Positions 26,967 to 38,932 of a stretch of DNA of 64,000 nt are shown in pieces (position 1 is the first letter of the stretch; each line of letters opens with the position of its first letter). Below the pieces are notes generated by a model that was not told the DNA's origin, searched no databases, and saw only the letters and a program-made list of their open reading frames with translations. The translations under genes and the position numbers were made by a program. This DNA comes from Metaphire vulgaris (Eukaryota; Annelida; Clitellata; Crassiclitellata; Megascolecidae), in contig CM030834.1 in the NCBI GenBank assembly GCA_018105865.1, forward strand, positions 16,464,719-16,528,718. The letters are read 5' to 3'.

Positions 26967-29670
26967 CTGCAAATGAAAAACACAACAAATATTAAGCTAC
27001 ATTGCTTATTACGAAAACATCATATCATTAAACGCATATGGCTTTATATGCACACAGACTTTTTAGTAATCATTGAATCATTGAACAATTGAATAAAACA
27101 TATTTAAAACTTTTGTTACAAATCTCAAGTCCTTAAATACATAGCTACCCATTGACGTTAAATGGCAAGTCAAGTTCCATGTCAGGTTACCAATCAGAAG
27201 AAATATGTATGATCCAAACTAAAGTGCATACATTGCTGCATGAATTGCATTTTTTTACTTAAAAACTGCAGTCAAATGAGCCTGGTGGGTAATGCAAAAA
27301 AATAAAATCCAAACTATGTCACATAATATCAAGCAAAGCGGACCTTAATTCTACTTAGAGCACTTACCCAGTCAAAAAGTCAAAGTCAAAGTGCTTCCCG
27401 AGCCTCATGGACTCATAGGGCGGCGCTGATCTCCATTGCTATAGCTCTCAGCCAGGTGTGCAATGCCACGGATACGGACGGGCTAGTGTATCACGTAGCG
27501 TACCTGTTTGACTTATCAGATTTTTACCCCTGCTCCTCATTTTACCACTTACCCAGTAATAGAAAGAAATCTAGTTACAAAAAAGTGATGGGCAATCAAT
27601 GATTTATTTATCAGATATTACACAAAGAAATTAAATGTGTAAATCTGTAATATCTGCAATAATCTGCAATTTTAAGAAAGTGTAGTCAAATAATTCTTTG
27701 AAAATATTCTATAAAGAGGATTTAACTACCAGAAATTGAGAGAACAAAATTATGTAACGTAAAATTACAAAAGAAACATTTCACTTAAACACAGCTTTGT
27801 TTAAACAAGGTCAGTGGCATAACCAGGATTTTTTGAAGGGGGGTTTTGGCTTTGACCAAGACCAACTTTGGAAAAATCCTGACAAGCAAAAGAAACGTTA
27901 TGCACCTCTACTTTTTTAGCTGACAAGCAAAAAAATGCCATCACCTCTAGTTTTTTCTGACAAGCCAAAAAGAAACAGAAAAAGAAGGTCCTTGCCTCTT
28001 ACTTAAACCTTTATGGTCTATAGCCAAAGGGGGAGGGCGGAGGTTTGACCCCAAAGATGCATAAAAAGCAGGGAAACTCTTTAAAAATATTTGTTTCCGG
28101 CGGTCAAGGGGAGGGGGTTATTATGCACTAAATCAATGATACAAAGAATTGAACATTGAATATCTATAATATTAAGATCCTTATCTGTATGTCTCTCTGT
28201 CTGTTACCTTCAAGCGCTCTGATTGGTTGACTATTGGTAGACAGTTTAGACCGTTTAGTCCTTACATCGCGATGTGTTGGTGGGCGATGTTCGAAGACGA
28301 CGTTGCTATTGGTAACCAAACGGTTTAGTCGAAGAAGCGTTTGACGAAGTGTATGTTCAATTAATTGTTCATTGCAACGTCATAATGTGTACAACGTCGC
28401 GATGCGTTGATGAGCGTTGCTCGAGGAAGTTGCGCAATTTTAACGTACACAAAAATACGTGTACAGCGTCACAAATGGTCACAGTTGCGTGATTTTAACG
28501 TACATAGGCCCAATTATTATGTGGCGCACAGCTTGGCTAGGTGGCGGTGTACTTCATTGAAATGTTGTTCAGCATGAATTCAATGATTGGGTATTAGGTA
28601 TAGGTATTGGATTAGTATTTATCCTGCACTGCGAGCGAAGCGAGCGCGAGCGAAGCGAGCATCTTTCTAGTGTGATTGAAAGTGCTTATTATAATATGTA
28701 GGGTACTGCGACAGTGTGACATACTAGGCAGTTTATAAATTGTCAACAGAATTTTGCGTTCAAATGAAGTGTACACGGAATGAACAAGAAATTCCAATTT
28801 CTGCGTCAGCCTTGCGGTAGATGAGTGGTGTGGTCAACCTGGGTTCGACCCTCGGGCACTCATATGTCCATCGACGCCGAGTGGACTTTAGTATGGTCCG
28901 CGTAACGCTTTTGAATTACAAGTGAATCAATATCAAAGGGCTACACAAATTGTAGATCTAGATTTAACGCCTTAAAAGGTTTTCTAAATGTATTTAACGT
29001 GCCTATTTTATTAATTTCATTTGATTCTAATTTGGAAATCAAGTCGAATGCACTTGAGCGGCATTCTATCTTGCCTTCGCTTCTTCAAAATATAATTATT
29101 TACTGTTAAAATCAAATAAAATCTTTACGCAAACGATTCTAATTACATTTTCCACAGAAGATTAAATTTAGACAAAAATTTCAGTCGTTTTTGTATTCGC
29201 GTCTTACGAAATGGCGAAATGGCGAATAGTCAAAAGAACTTTGAGAAATGTAATTTGTGTGACGCCACTTTATTTTCGTATTTAATTTTTCTATTTTTCC
29301 AATTATAATCTGTCTTCCAAGTCCTTCGTATAATCGTATTAGACTGATAGTAGCAGACCAAGAAATGGATATTATATATATATATACTCTGCTGAAGTGG
29401 ATATAGGCCTAGCCTATAAAAACTCTGCTCTTCTTTTCTTAACAGAAACTATCGATTGTCATGCCAACAACTCGGACTTCTCTTTCTCTAACGGTCTAAC
29501 CGTTCAATTCGCCCTGCGCTTTAAATCTTGACTGCGTAGCCTAATTGTCTCTTTCGATTAGCTTTTCCAATTAAGCTAGTTTTCCTCCATAATCTGTCTT
29601 GCTGTCCGAAGCGTTCTGACGATAATTTTGCTTGTCATCACCGTAGACCCTATTACATATTGGATTTAAG
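26967..29670. other. Region upstream of iRhom start codon
   Basis: Should contain the 5' noncoding exon and promoter of iRhom, but neither could be placed. It contains a SINE-like copy (27376-27530), one end of a CAGTGGCATAACCAGG element (about 27811), a short GCGAGCGAAGCGAGC repeat near 28630-28660 and a tRNA-like B box GGTTCGACCC near 28847. Confidence 0.4.
27376..27530. repeat. SINE-like repeat, AGTAAAGTCCTTCCC family (copy 3)
   Basis: AAAGTGCTTCCCGAGCC and ATAGGGCGGCGCTGATC align with the copies at 16370 and 17960. Confidence 0.5.
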
Positions 29671-29951
29671 CAGTGGCGTAGCCAATAGGAGTTTGGGGGG
29701 TTACAACCCTCTTGGCCGCCGAATCCCGATAACAAAATATTTTTAATGAGTTTCCATGCACTTTTATTTTTTGATGCCACTTTGGGGGTCAAACCCCCCC
29801 TTGTTGGGTATAGAAAGTACAAACAATGTAACGGTGGCGATGACCTTTTTTGCTTATCATACGTTTTTTGCTTATCAAGATTTTTGAAAGTTGGTTACGG
29901 TCAAAAGTGGAAACCAAAACCCCCTTCCCTGAAATCCTGGGTACACCACTG
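29671..29951. mobile_element. hAT-type MITE, CAGTGGCGTAGCCA family (copy 1)
   Basis: Termini are CAGTGGCGTAGCCAATAGG and CTGGGTACACCACTG. A perfect 8-bp duplication GATTTAAG is at 29663-29670 and 29952-29959. A related copy begins 44 bases further on. Confidence 0.95.
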
Positions 29952-29994
29952 GATTTAAGTTTTCAGATTGCCTAGATATAGACTTAGACCTAGG

Positions 29995-30327
29995 CAGTGG
30001 CGTAGCCAAGGGGGTTTGGGGGTTAACTCCCCTTGGGCGCCGACGAAAAAAAATTGTAACGTGTTTCCATGTATTTTTAATTTTCGGACGCGGTTTTGAG
30101 GGTCAAACCCCCTGGGGCTGCAGACCAAAATATTTTAAAGCCATAGGCGTGACGACTTTTTTGCTTGTCGGCGCCTGAATTAAAGGAAAAGTTTTAGAAG
30201 GAAAGACATGGGATAGATACATAGGGTGACCTTTTTTTGCTTGTCAAGATTTTTCGAAAGTTGGTTACGCCAAAAGTCAAAACCAAAACCTCCCTTCCGG
30301 CTTCCGGAACTCCTGGCTACGCCACTG
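29995..30327. mobile_element. hAT-type MITE, CAGTGGCGTAGCCA family (copy 2)
   Basis: Termini are CAGTGGCGTAGCCAAGG and CCTGGCTACGCCACTG, with flanks GACCTAGG and GGCCTAGG (7/8). Confidence 0.93.
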
Positions 30328-30700
30328 GGCCTAGGCCTGTAGAAAATTTTTCACAAGGAAAATTGAGCATCACTGCATCATTGCGGCATCAGCTAAGTTT
30401 GGGTAGATAGTTATGGATGGCATAATCGGCACTGATTGGGTAAAAATCAGCTACTTAACTTCAGTCATTAGGCCTATTTATAAACCCGTTTTAATTTTGG
30501 CACCAGCTATCACACTCTTATGCTGTGCTATTACAAATTTGCCATAACAAGGCAAGCGGCGCACTAGACTAGCTGTTAGTCATTTGCCTATTTTATGGTT
30601 CAAAACTAATGTTCCAATGAATAGTGAAAACAATTAAAGTGGCCTTTAATCCGTATCCGTGCCGAATTCCGGCTGCGTAGTCAACGAGGTTGACGTCACA

Positions 30701-30909
30701 CAGTGTTTATTCTAGGCCTGTTTTTTTTGGAGGGGTAATTCACCCCCACCCAAAGTTTTAAAATCCCCCCAACAAAAAAATTGTATATGTTGGCTTGGGG
30801 GGTGGAAATTCTCCCCCCCCCCCCAAAAAAAAAAGCGTGGAGAGACAAATCTTGTCCCCCAAACATTTCAAACTCCCCCCCAATGTCAAGGTGGCTAGAA
30901 TAAACACTG
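30701..30909. mobile_element. Miniature element, CAGTGTTTATTCTAG family (copy B)
   Basis: Termini are CAGTGTTTATTCTAGGCC and GGCTAGAATAAACACTG. A perfect 9-bp duplication GACGTCACA is at 30692-30700 and 30910-30918. The interior is CCCCC/GGGGG-rich. Confidence 0.95.
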
Positions 30910-30918
30910 GACGTCACA

Positions 30919-31674
30919 GAAGTGGGCCTATTCGTGTCATTAGCATTGGTGGATAAAACAATATTTTTAAAAGGAGACCTCTATCCACTCGTAAATATAT
31001 TTAAACTCTAGTGATGACCTTTTTTGCTTGTCAGACTTTTAGAAAGTTAAAGAAGCAAAACAGCACAAAACAAAGGGGGAAATAAATGATACTATATACC
31101 CTTTCATCAATTATTGGGACATCAAACATCAAGGAGGAAATTTGGAAAAGGAACGAAAGATGGACAAAGAAATGAAAACAATAGGGGCCTAGCGGTCAGC
31201 TATAATTATCACAGATAAACGAAAATGGCCAGAGGCTGTGAAATATCAGCCCAATTGACAGTATGCACCCGGTAACCACGTGACGCATGGCTCCAGGACA
31301 AAGTCCCAGTCGTTTGACTTCCACCCGCCTCTCTGCCTCTGCAATTTTCAGTTCCTCTTATTATCATGGCAATTATAGTAATGTTATGGCGACGTTGAAC
31401 TTCGCCGACATTTCATCATTTTGCTGTCGGTTGAAATTGAGTGTAGAAATTCTGAAGCGTCCCTCTAACGTCACTCGAACTGGTGCCTAGGTTTAGGAAA
31501 TTTAAGGCCAATAGGCTACGACTCGACTGTAAGTTGTAAGAATTTCTGACGAGCTTTAGGCATAATTTAAAATTTTAAAAATGTTATTCTATTTGCATGC
31601 CTACGTGCAGTAAGCCTAAGGAAATAAGATATTGTTTATCAGTGCCAGCTTCGTTGGGACCGCAATACTAGAGT
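30919..31674. other. Intergenic, nothing identified
   Basis: No repeat end, motif or convincing open frame was recognised. Confidence 0.3.
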
Positions 31675-31869
31675 CAGGGGCGGCGCTAGGGGGTGGGTCC
31701 GCGGGTCCGGACCCACCCAGTCTCGGGCAGGTACACCCAAACAAATCGTGCAAATCTGCAAAGAAATTATGATTTGGGGTGGGGTGATGGGGAGGGGTAG
31801 TCTGAGCCTGGTCCTGGTTGTGTAGATTACATTAGACCCACCCAGCCAACAAAACCCAGCGCGCCCCTG
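31675..31869. mobile_element. MITE, CAGGGGCGGCGCTAGG family (copy 1)
   Basis: Termini are CAGGGGCGGCGCTAGGGGG and CCAGCGCGCCCCTG. It contains GGTGGGTCCGCGGGTCCGG and ACCCACCCAGCC as internal inverted blocks. No clean target duplication. A second copy lies at 32571-33354. Confidence 0.75.
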
Positions 31870-32570
31870 TATAGCCTACTGTAGCACTAGTCCTTGCTTT
31901 GTTCAATTTCAAACAGGGTATCAATTTTATAATATTTTTGTGGTCTATAAAACCTGTAATACAAGATACCAGCTCTCTTAAGCCCCATCTTATCTCTCGA
32001 TTGATTTTTTAGACATTTGACAAAGAATAGATTTCTGAAAGGCTTTGTATAGTGTTGTTTCAAATGGCTCATTATTTTTCGTGGCATTTCGAAAGCTCTA
32101 GAAAAAATTGAGCAGAATATATTGACAATTCTAGTAAGGTTTGACACAACAAAGATGGGGACACAAGAGTATGTGGTTTTAATTCGTTTCATCTCTCTTC
32201 TGAATTTTTGCATATCTATAGCCTACTGTAGCACTAGTCCTTGCTTTGTCCAATTTCAAACAGGGTATCAATTTTATAATATTTTTGTGTCTATAAAACC
32301 TGTAATACAAAAAACCAGCTCTCTTAAGCGCCATCTTACTGTATCTCTCGATTGATTTTTTAGACATTTGACAGACAGATTTCTGAAAGACTTTGTATAG
32401 TGTCGTTTCAAATGGCTCATTATTTTTCGTGGCATTTCAAAAGCTCTAGAAAAAAATTGAGGCAGTTTGACAATTCTAGTACGGTTTGACACAACAAAGA
32501 TGGGGACACAAGAATATGTGGTCTTAATTTGTTTCATCACTCTTCTGAATTTTGCATATCAATAGACTAC
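31870..32570. repeat. Tandem duplication of about 347 bp between two MITE copies
   Basis: TATAGCCTACTGTAGCACTA through CTGAATTTTTGCATATC occurs at 31870-32216 and again at 32217-32560 with scattered differences. The pair is bracketed by the two copies of the CAGGGGCGGCGC element. Confidence 0.9.
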
Positions 32571-33354
32571 CAAGGGCGGCGCTAGGGGGTGGGTCCGCGG
32601 GTCCGCGGGTCCGGACCACCCAGTCTCGGGCAGGGACACCCAAGCAAATCGTGCAAATCTGCAGAGAAATTATGATTTCGGGTGTGGGTGATGGGGAGAG
32701 GTAGTCTGAGCCTGGTCCTGGTAGCGTAGATTACATTATAGACCAGAGATGGGTAATTAATCAATTAGGAAGTAATTGATTAGCTAATCGATTAGATGAC
32801 CAGCTAATTCTAATTGTAATCAATTGGCAAATTTTATCAGCTAATCGTAATTCTAATCAATTAGAATTTACCTGCTAATTCTAATTATTTTTTAATTACA
32901 TGACAATTAGCCATCCGAGGCAGCCTGAGAATAATGTTGAAATGCATGCTCATAGTATAACGCTGAGATGATCATGGTAGCATTAGCAAGGAAAAACTTA
33001 CAGCTGATAGATTAAGTGTTTTGTGTGATTGCTGTTGACAACTGGAAATGCCAGCCATTTCCAACCATTTGCAGCTGCATGCAATTACTGCAGATATTAA
33101 ATTAGTATTTTAAAACTGTTTTGCGCGGTGTGTCAACTGTATCGCGAACATCGACAATCTAATTGTAATTCTAATTGATTAGACAGCAGCTAATGCTAAT
33201 TTTAATTAATTGAACAAAGTGTAGAACTAATTCTAATGCTAATCAATTAGGTGCTAGAATCAACTAATTCTAATTCTAATTGATTAGATTTTTGTCTAAT
33301 TGTGCCCATCTCTGTTATAGACCCACCCAGCCAACAAAACCCAGCGCCGCCTCT
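32571..33354. mobile_element. MITE, CAGGGGCGGCGCTAGG family (copy 2), split by a nested hAT element
   Basis: Left arm 32571-32743 and right arm 33315-33354 match copy 1. The middle is the insertion at 32744-33314, with the target TTATAGAC of the host duplicated. Confidence 0.85.
32744..33314. mobile_element. hAT element with TAATTCTAATTG subterminal repeats
   Basis: Termini are CAGAGATGGGTAATTAATC and TAATTGTGCCCATCTCTG. A perfect duplication TTATAGAC is at 32736-32743 and 33315-33322. Each arm is a dense run of AATTAG/CTAATT variants. The unique centre (about 32900-33150) has no coding capacity. Confidence 0.93.
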
Positions 33355-33609
33355 AACTAGAATTATTACTGACATGGCTGATTGGCTGTTGATATTATTG
33401 TAGAATTGCAGACTTCTTGAAGACGATAAGATGAATCGTTATTCATTGTCGACCTCCTTTGCCCTTTGCTTTGAACACACTGCTACATCTTGTTTCAGTA
33501 AAACGCATTCGCATCATACCATGCTGATGAAATCAGAAGTGTCATGCCAAGTGCCAATACACTGATAGCCGGATCGCTATTGCCAACAACACGCGCTTCA
33601 ATGGATTTA

Positions 33610-33611
33610 TA

Positions 33612-33646
<35 letters not shown>
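33610..33646. repeat. TA dinucleotide repeat
   Basis: Uninterrupted AT/TA run. Confidence 0.9.
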
Positions 33647-33648
<2 letters not shown>

Positions 33649-33889
33649 TAAATATAGTTTTTGGTGGTTTTTGCCCTCGGTACTTCGTTTCCGAGGGACT
33701 TATGATTTAAAAATTGTCCGGAGACATGAACTGATCCTGTGCTAGTTTTCGTTCGGTTGGAGATTAGAAAATATTATTCGGAGTGTGATGGCGTTGAAGC
33801 GTTGTATCGTGACGGATAATCTTTGAAACAGATAGCTTCCTTCTCTGTTGTCCTCGGATTATGGGGCAATGAGTAGACCCAGATCGTCG

Positions 33890-33892
33890 GTA

Positions 33893-33986
<94 letters not shown>

Positions 33987-34050
33987 TTAAATTACATATA
34001 CAATTATACATGTCTAATAATATTAAATTACATATACAATTATACATGTC
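33890..34050. repeat. AAT trinucleotide repeat and 33-bp duplication
   Basis: (AAT)n at 33893-33985 is followed by two copies of AATATTAAATTACATATACA plus flanking bases. Confidence 0.93.
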
Positions 34051-34315
34051 ATATGAATCCATTAAAAAGCTTATTGACACAAGCGAATCGGTTGTGAATT
34101 AAATGGCATCACACCCCTGACTGAAACAACCTGAATATATCTCATTCTCATTCCACTAATTAAGCGAAGTACTGGACTAGTTCTTGACTGTAGTGATCTT
34201 GTGAATTTCTTCTTATGTCTTCGATATCTTCTATAAGAACTTAAAGTAATTTTCGTGCGGGCGTCAGTCAGCGCAGATACAGAATATTAAATCGTTGTAT
34301 AGTCAGGAACAAAGG

Positions 34316-34562
34316 CAGTGGCGTAGCAATATGCTCGGGGGGCTCGTGGCGAAATAAGGGGAAGGGGGCCCTTTGCAGAGGAGACGATCTGGCAAGTTTG
34401 CAAAATTGTTGACGACCTTTTTTTGCTTGTCGATGTTTTTATCTGACGACTACATCGCGAAAACGTTGTTACCGAACTTTTTTTGACTCGGGTCGGGGGC
34501 CCTTTACAGGTCGGGGGCCCTTGGCATTTGGCTACGTTCTCCATATGGCTGCTACGCCCCTG
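34316..34562. mobile_element. hAT-type MITE, CAGTGGCGTAGCAA family
   Basis: Termini are CAGTGGCGTAGCAATATGC and GGCTGCTACGCCCCTG. A perfect 8-bp duplication AACAAAGG is at 34308-34315 and 34563-34570. Confidence 0.95.
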
Positions 34563-34937
34563 AACAAAGGCATCAAGTAAAACTAGGGAAGACTCGAGTA
34601 AAGCGCCGCTAGCAGCTCTGTGTAATGAACGCCTCCGGATAAAATTTCTATAATGCGTTTAGATATATAATTGAAACACGTGTCATGCCGTTCATATAAA
34701 TCACATCCATGAAATTGTGTTTTTTGGCGATTAATAGCAGCTAATGGCCAACGGCCAAGCACATTCAATTGGCAAAGATCCATTTACGAGATATTTCGGA
34801 CCCTAAAGGCCTAACAACGCGTAGTCAGACAAACTCATCATGTTTGACGTCCATCTGATATTATTAGTACTGTGCATTGTCATTTAGTAGAAACTACGTG
34901 CTTGGTCGAAGCTTTAAGAATGCAGGACTACGCTCTG

Positions 34938-35144
34938 CAGTGTTTTATACAGGCCTGTTAGGAGGGGAGATTCCCCCCCCCCAAAAAAAAAATAAACCAC
35001 TCAAAATCCCCCCCCCAAAAAAAAATCCCAGCACTTACACAATTTTGGCATTGAACTGTGTCTTTTCCCTCCAACCAAGTCGATCCCCCCGAAAGCCTCA
35101 ATTTCCCCCTCCCCCCAAAGGCCTGGAGTCTGGATAAAACACTA
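34938..35144. mobile_element. MITE, CAGTGTTTTATACAG family (copy 1)
   Basis: Termini are CAGTGTTTTATACAGGCC and GTCTGGATAAAACACTA. The interior is C-rich. No duplication was recognised. A second copy is at 51816-51998. Confidence 0.75.
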
Positions 35145-35623
35145 GAGCGTGCGTCTAAAGCAATCCAGATCGCAACAGAACAAATTTTTCAACTGATGAC
35201 CGGTGAACAAAATTAAAATTGTGTGATTGGTAAAACAGTGGCGCAGCAACAACCACTGTTAATCATGTGCACGAGCCACAGTCGTCGCAGCGATACCCTT
35301 GGCAACCTCTGCATTCGTAGGAGGCTTTGTACTGAAACCAAGTCGATCCATCCAAAATATTGCCTCAATTAAGCCCTATAAAGCCCTAAACAACACGACT
35401 TGGAAATTTAGAGATGTGAACGAAGCAAAATAAGCTTATATCGGTCAAAATTATTGCCAAACTTTACTAAGACGGCCTTGGCGAGGTCTTGCGGTTAAAA
35501 AAAGTCTGTCGACTGCGCATAATCTAGAATTCTAGATCATAGTCGTTGGAGCAGCTTCTGTATGCGGGTAATCATAATAATTTTAGCTCCGTAAATGCAA
35601 CTCCAAATGCACTAACCTGTCTG

Positions 35624-35687
<64 letters not shown>

Positions 35688-36140
35688 TCCCTTCAGAGTC
35701 TCCAACTGTGCCAAATTATCTTCTTCGTGATCTTTGAAACACGAGAATGCGTTCCTTTACCGGATTTTCCAATGCCTCAAGGTTCCACACTTTTAGGGCA
35801 TCTATATCGCCTTTGTAAGCCTGGCGGCGCGAGTACTACTTATGGCCGAGACAGATTCAAGCGATAAGCCCGTTCTTTTGTCCGAAAACACTGAACGTGG
35901 AATTATTGACTGTGGACCCGGCGGCAAACGGTCGGGCGTCGTTGGTTCAGACCGTTTCCTGACATTAAATCAGAAATTCAGACTTTGTTTAAACGAACGC
36001 CTCTGTGACACTTTCGGCATTTTCCCTTCTAAGCTGTTCGTCAAGCCATTTCCTCGAATGAACGACCACCTGTGAATTCGTCTGTACCTTTACGCGCCCA
36101 GATTTAATTGAGACCGCTGACTTATTTATTGAAGGAAATT
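35145..36140. other. Intergenic with a TA repeat
   Basis: The TA run at about 35625-35682 is the only clear feature. An ATG-initiated frame at 35842-36075 (77 codons, MAETDSSDKPVLLSENTERG) has ordinary codon use but no recognisable domain or flanking splice logic, so it is not called. Confidence 0.4.
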
Positions 36141-36143
36141 CTA

Positions 36144-36245
36144 AGCATCGAAGTGATGATTATGATGATGATGATGATGACGACGACGATGATGATGATG
36201 ATGACGATGATGATGATGATGATGACGACGACGACGATGATGGCG
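36144..36245. repeat. GAT/GAC trinucleotide repeat
   Basis: A long run of GAT and GAC codon-like triplets. The stretches around it (36245-37070) show only a degenerate TATAGCGC repeat near 36405-36490. Confidence 0.9.
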
Positions 36246-37071
36246 CACTATCCGTCAGTTTGAGAGAGATTCGAAATAATTTACAAATCGGAAATATATA
36301 GTGAGGGAGTTGGAATGTTATACGCCGACCACGTGCGTCTTCTCAGACATCCAAGCAGACTTAACTATCCCGTGGCCACATGTGGCAAAGGCCTCTTCTA
36401 CTGTAAGTAACTAACTAAAGTTTTGTGAAAATCTAAAGCGCTTTCAAAAGTAGCACCGCAATAGCAGCTACTTGCTCATAGGCGCTGCCTGTGGCCATTA
36501 CAGGTGGACATGGTCGTGGATGTCCACTGTCGCTCTATTTAACTTCGGCAAGCTCGAATCACTTGCATTCATCGCCCGAATTAGAGGCATCTAGAAGAAG
36601 TCGTCATTGGTCACAGACCGCAGAGCGCTTTAAATCAGGGGAGACACGACCATTGACCATACAGACTGATGCGTACTTTTAACGCAGGCGAAGAGTAAAA
36701 ATCACGATTTGTTTAAAACTGAGAGAGTATTTTCACGCATGCCTGCTACGAATTCCCTATAAAGTACAGTTCCCTAATAAAAAAAATTATAACCGTTTAG
36801 AATGGCTCTGTAATCAATTATCGCTTAGGAAAGTCAACAACAACGACACACAAATGAGCAGAGACACAAAAAGACAGACCGACAGAATGGGACAGATAGA
36901 CAGAAACGCAAAGAAATTTGGCATTAGTATTGTGGCGGCTTTACATAGGGCCTAATGTTAAGTGGATAATAAATAAATAATCTGGTTCATTTGGCCTAAC
37001 GTCCAAACAATTTTTCCAATTGTCGGTTGTGTGTGTGTGTGTGTGCAATGCATCATATATGGGAAGTAGCC

Positions 37072-37073
<2 letters not shown>

Positions 37074-37133
<60 letters not shown>

Positions 37134-37192
37134 TTCAGGTTGCACCGAGCATGAAATGTCGACAGCTCATGACCTCTCCATCTCTCTCTCCA

Positions 37193-37242
<50 letters not shown>
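37074..37242. repeat. TA repeat followed by CT repeat
   Basis: (AT)n at 37074-37131 and (CT)n at about 37170-37240. A (GTC)n block lies at 37378-37397 and a second (CT)n at 37553-37588. Confidence 0.95.
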
Positions 37243-37243
<1 letters not shown>

Positions 37244-37550
37244 CAGCGTCACAGAGTCTACAAAGTGGCGGGCGTTCCACATAAGCTCTGTTACAGTGTT
37301 CGACTGCATGGTAGGCCTATACAGGTCTGTAGTAACACCCAGCAGACAGCGTGCAATTGACAACCGAGGGATTCACAGTCGTCGTCGTCGTCGTCGACCG
37401 ATGGCCATTCAGACGGATTAAAGACGACAACGACGGAGGATTATTGCACTGAAAACACCGACAGCATTCCTGAGTGCGGAGGAATTTCTAGCAGTCGTAA
37501 ACGATCATTGTAGACAGCGATTTGAATGCCGACAGCAAAAGAAGAAACCC

Positions 37551-37590
<40 letters not shown>

Positions 37591-38229
37591 ACTAGTAGAC
37601 ACATTGCGTAAATTACCCGTAGAGTGCTTTGCAGTTGGTGGATCGCCGCTAAAAACAATCAGTTGAATCGTCGATCGCAATTTCAGCTCTCACGATGTCA
37701 GACACGTGTGTCCAAAATTGAGCGATTTTTGTAGAACGGGTTCAATCGAAAAGCGAATTAATGGAAGAGACGTTCAAAAGTTTGAAGTAATTTGATTACA
37801 CCAGCCAATCAGAGCCTATAAAACAAGTACAGGAAAGTTCTGAAGTCTGCTGAAGGAATTTTGCTAATTTTGGGCATCTTCTGTTTCAACTGAAAAAAGA
37901 AAAGGCCTTCGACTTTGGCCTAACGTTAATACATGTTTCTAAGCTAGAAAAAACAGCAGAGCGCTTCGTTGTTTCTTGCAACTTGAAACATTAAAAATCG
38001 AATTTTCATCGCTGTCGATCCTAAAGGTAAGAGCCACGTGAGGTGTCATTTTGCCCGTTTTTATATTGTCAGTTCGTTGATCTTTAGCTAGGGCGCAACA
38101 AAGAGGAAGAAATAAATATTTTAGATTTCACACAGTTTGCGAAAATTTCTTCTATAGTCATTGTGTCCAGCAAACACTTTGCGTCTATTGCCGTGCCTAT
38201 GCATACTTACAGTACGTCAAAAGCATTAA

Positions 38230-38309
38230 TTAACCCCTTAACCGTGTATTTAACTGTAACTCAATGTAAAATGGACAGATATATCCGGGATACCCAGTTA
38301 AGGGATTAA
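38230..38309. mobile_element. 80-bp TTAA-flanked palindromic element (copy 1)
   Basis: TTAACCCCTTAAC on the left and GTTAAGGGATTAA on the right, flanked by or ending in TTAA. The same 80 bp occurs reversed at 41320-41399. The TTAA plus CCC/GGG ends resemble piggyBac-type MITEs (inference). Confidence 0.65.
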
Positions 38310-38559
38310 TAATAATAAACAGGCGCCGCAGAAGTGCTTTAGGTAGTTAATTAGTTATTTTGTTAGTTATAAGGTACAATCTGTACATGGCGTCTTCCAT
38401 GCGCGGATGTTGGATTCACAATCGACTCCGAAAAATTACTGTAGTTCAGTTGCATTTACTTGAGTGTTAGCAGTGATTTGGTCTATTCGGTATAACCATT
38501 CATAATGCTACCGTACGCCTATATAGACTAGGTGGTCGATTTATGTGCTGGCAAATAAG

Positions 38560-38932
38560 TTTTAAATACTTTTTAAAATACTTGATAATGTATTTGACAC
38601 ATGATTCGCCACAACCGTATTTTTGTGTAAAGAAATGTTAGTTAAAATTATTTCTAACAATGTCAATGTAGGCCTACTTAATTTTCAACTGTCTAAAACC
38701 ATCAGTAAAGAAACTGTAAAAACGACTGACGAAATAATAGAAAGTCGTGCACGTGAAAATTGCAAGAAGTCAAAAGTATTTAAATTTCTTAAATACATCC
38801 AAATACTGTAAGGTATTTAAATACTATTTAAATACTTAATTTTGGATGGGTATTTCAATACTTTCTTAAATACTGGACAAAGTGTTTAAATAGTATTTAA
38901 ATACCAAAGTATTTAAATACTTTACAACACTG
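38560..38932. mobile_element. hAT-like element with GTATTTAAATAC subterminal repeats
   Basis: The right end TACTTTACAACACTG fits a hAT terminus (CAGTGTTGTAAAGTA reversed). Dense AAATACTTT/AGTATTTAAATAC repeats lie at both sides. The exact left end and duplication were not found. Confidence 0.5.

Noticed and set aside
33848..34102. Poly-Asn open frame
   Set aside because: Generated by the AAT microsatellite.
35842..36075. 77-codon frame starting MAETDSSDKPVLLSENTERG as a gene
   Set aside because: No recognisable domain, no neighbouring exon, and the length is within chance expectation for this much sequence.
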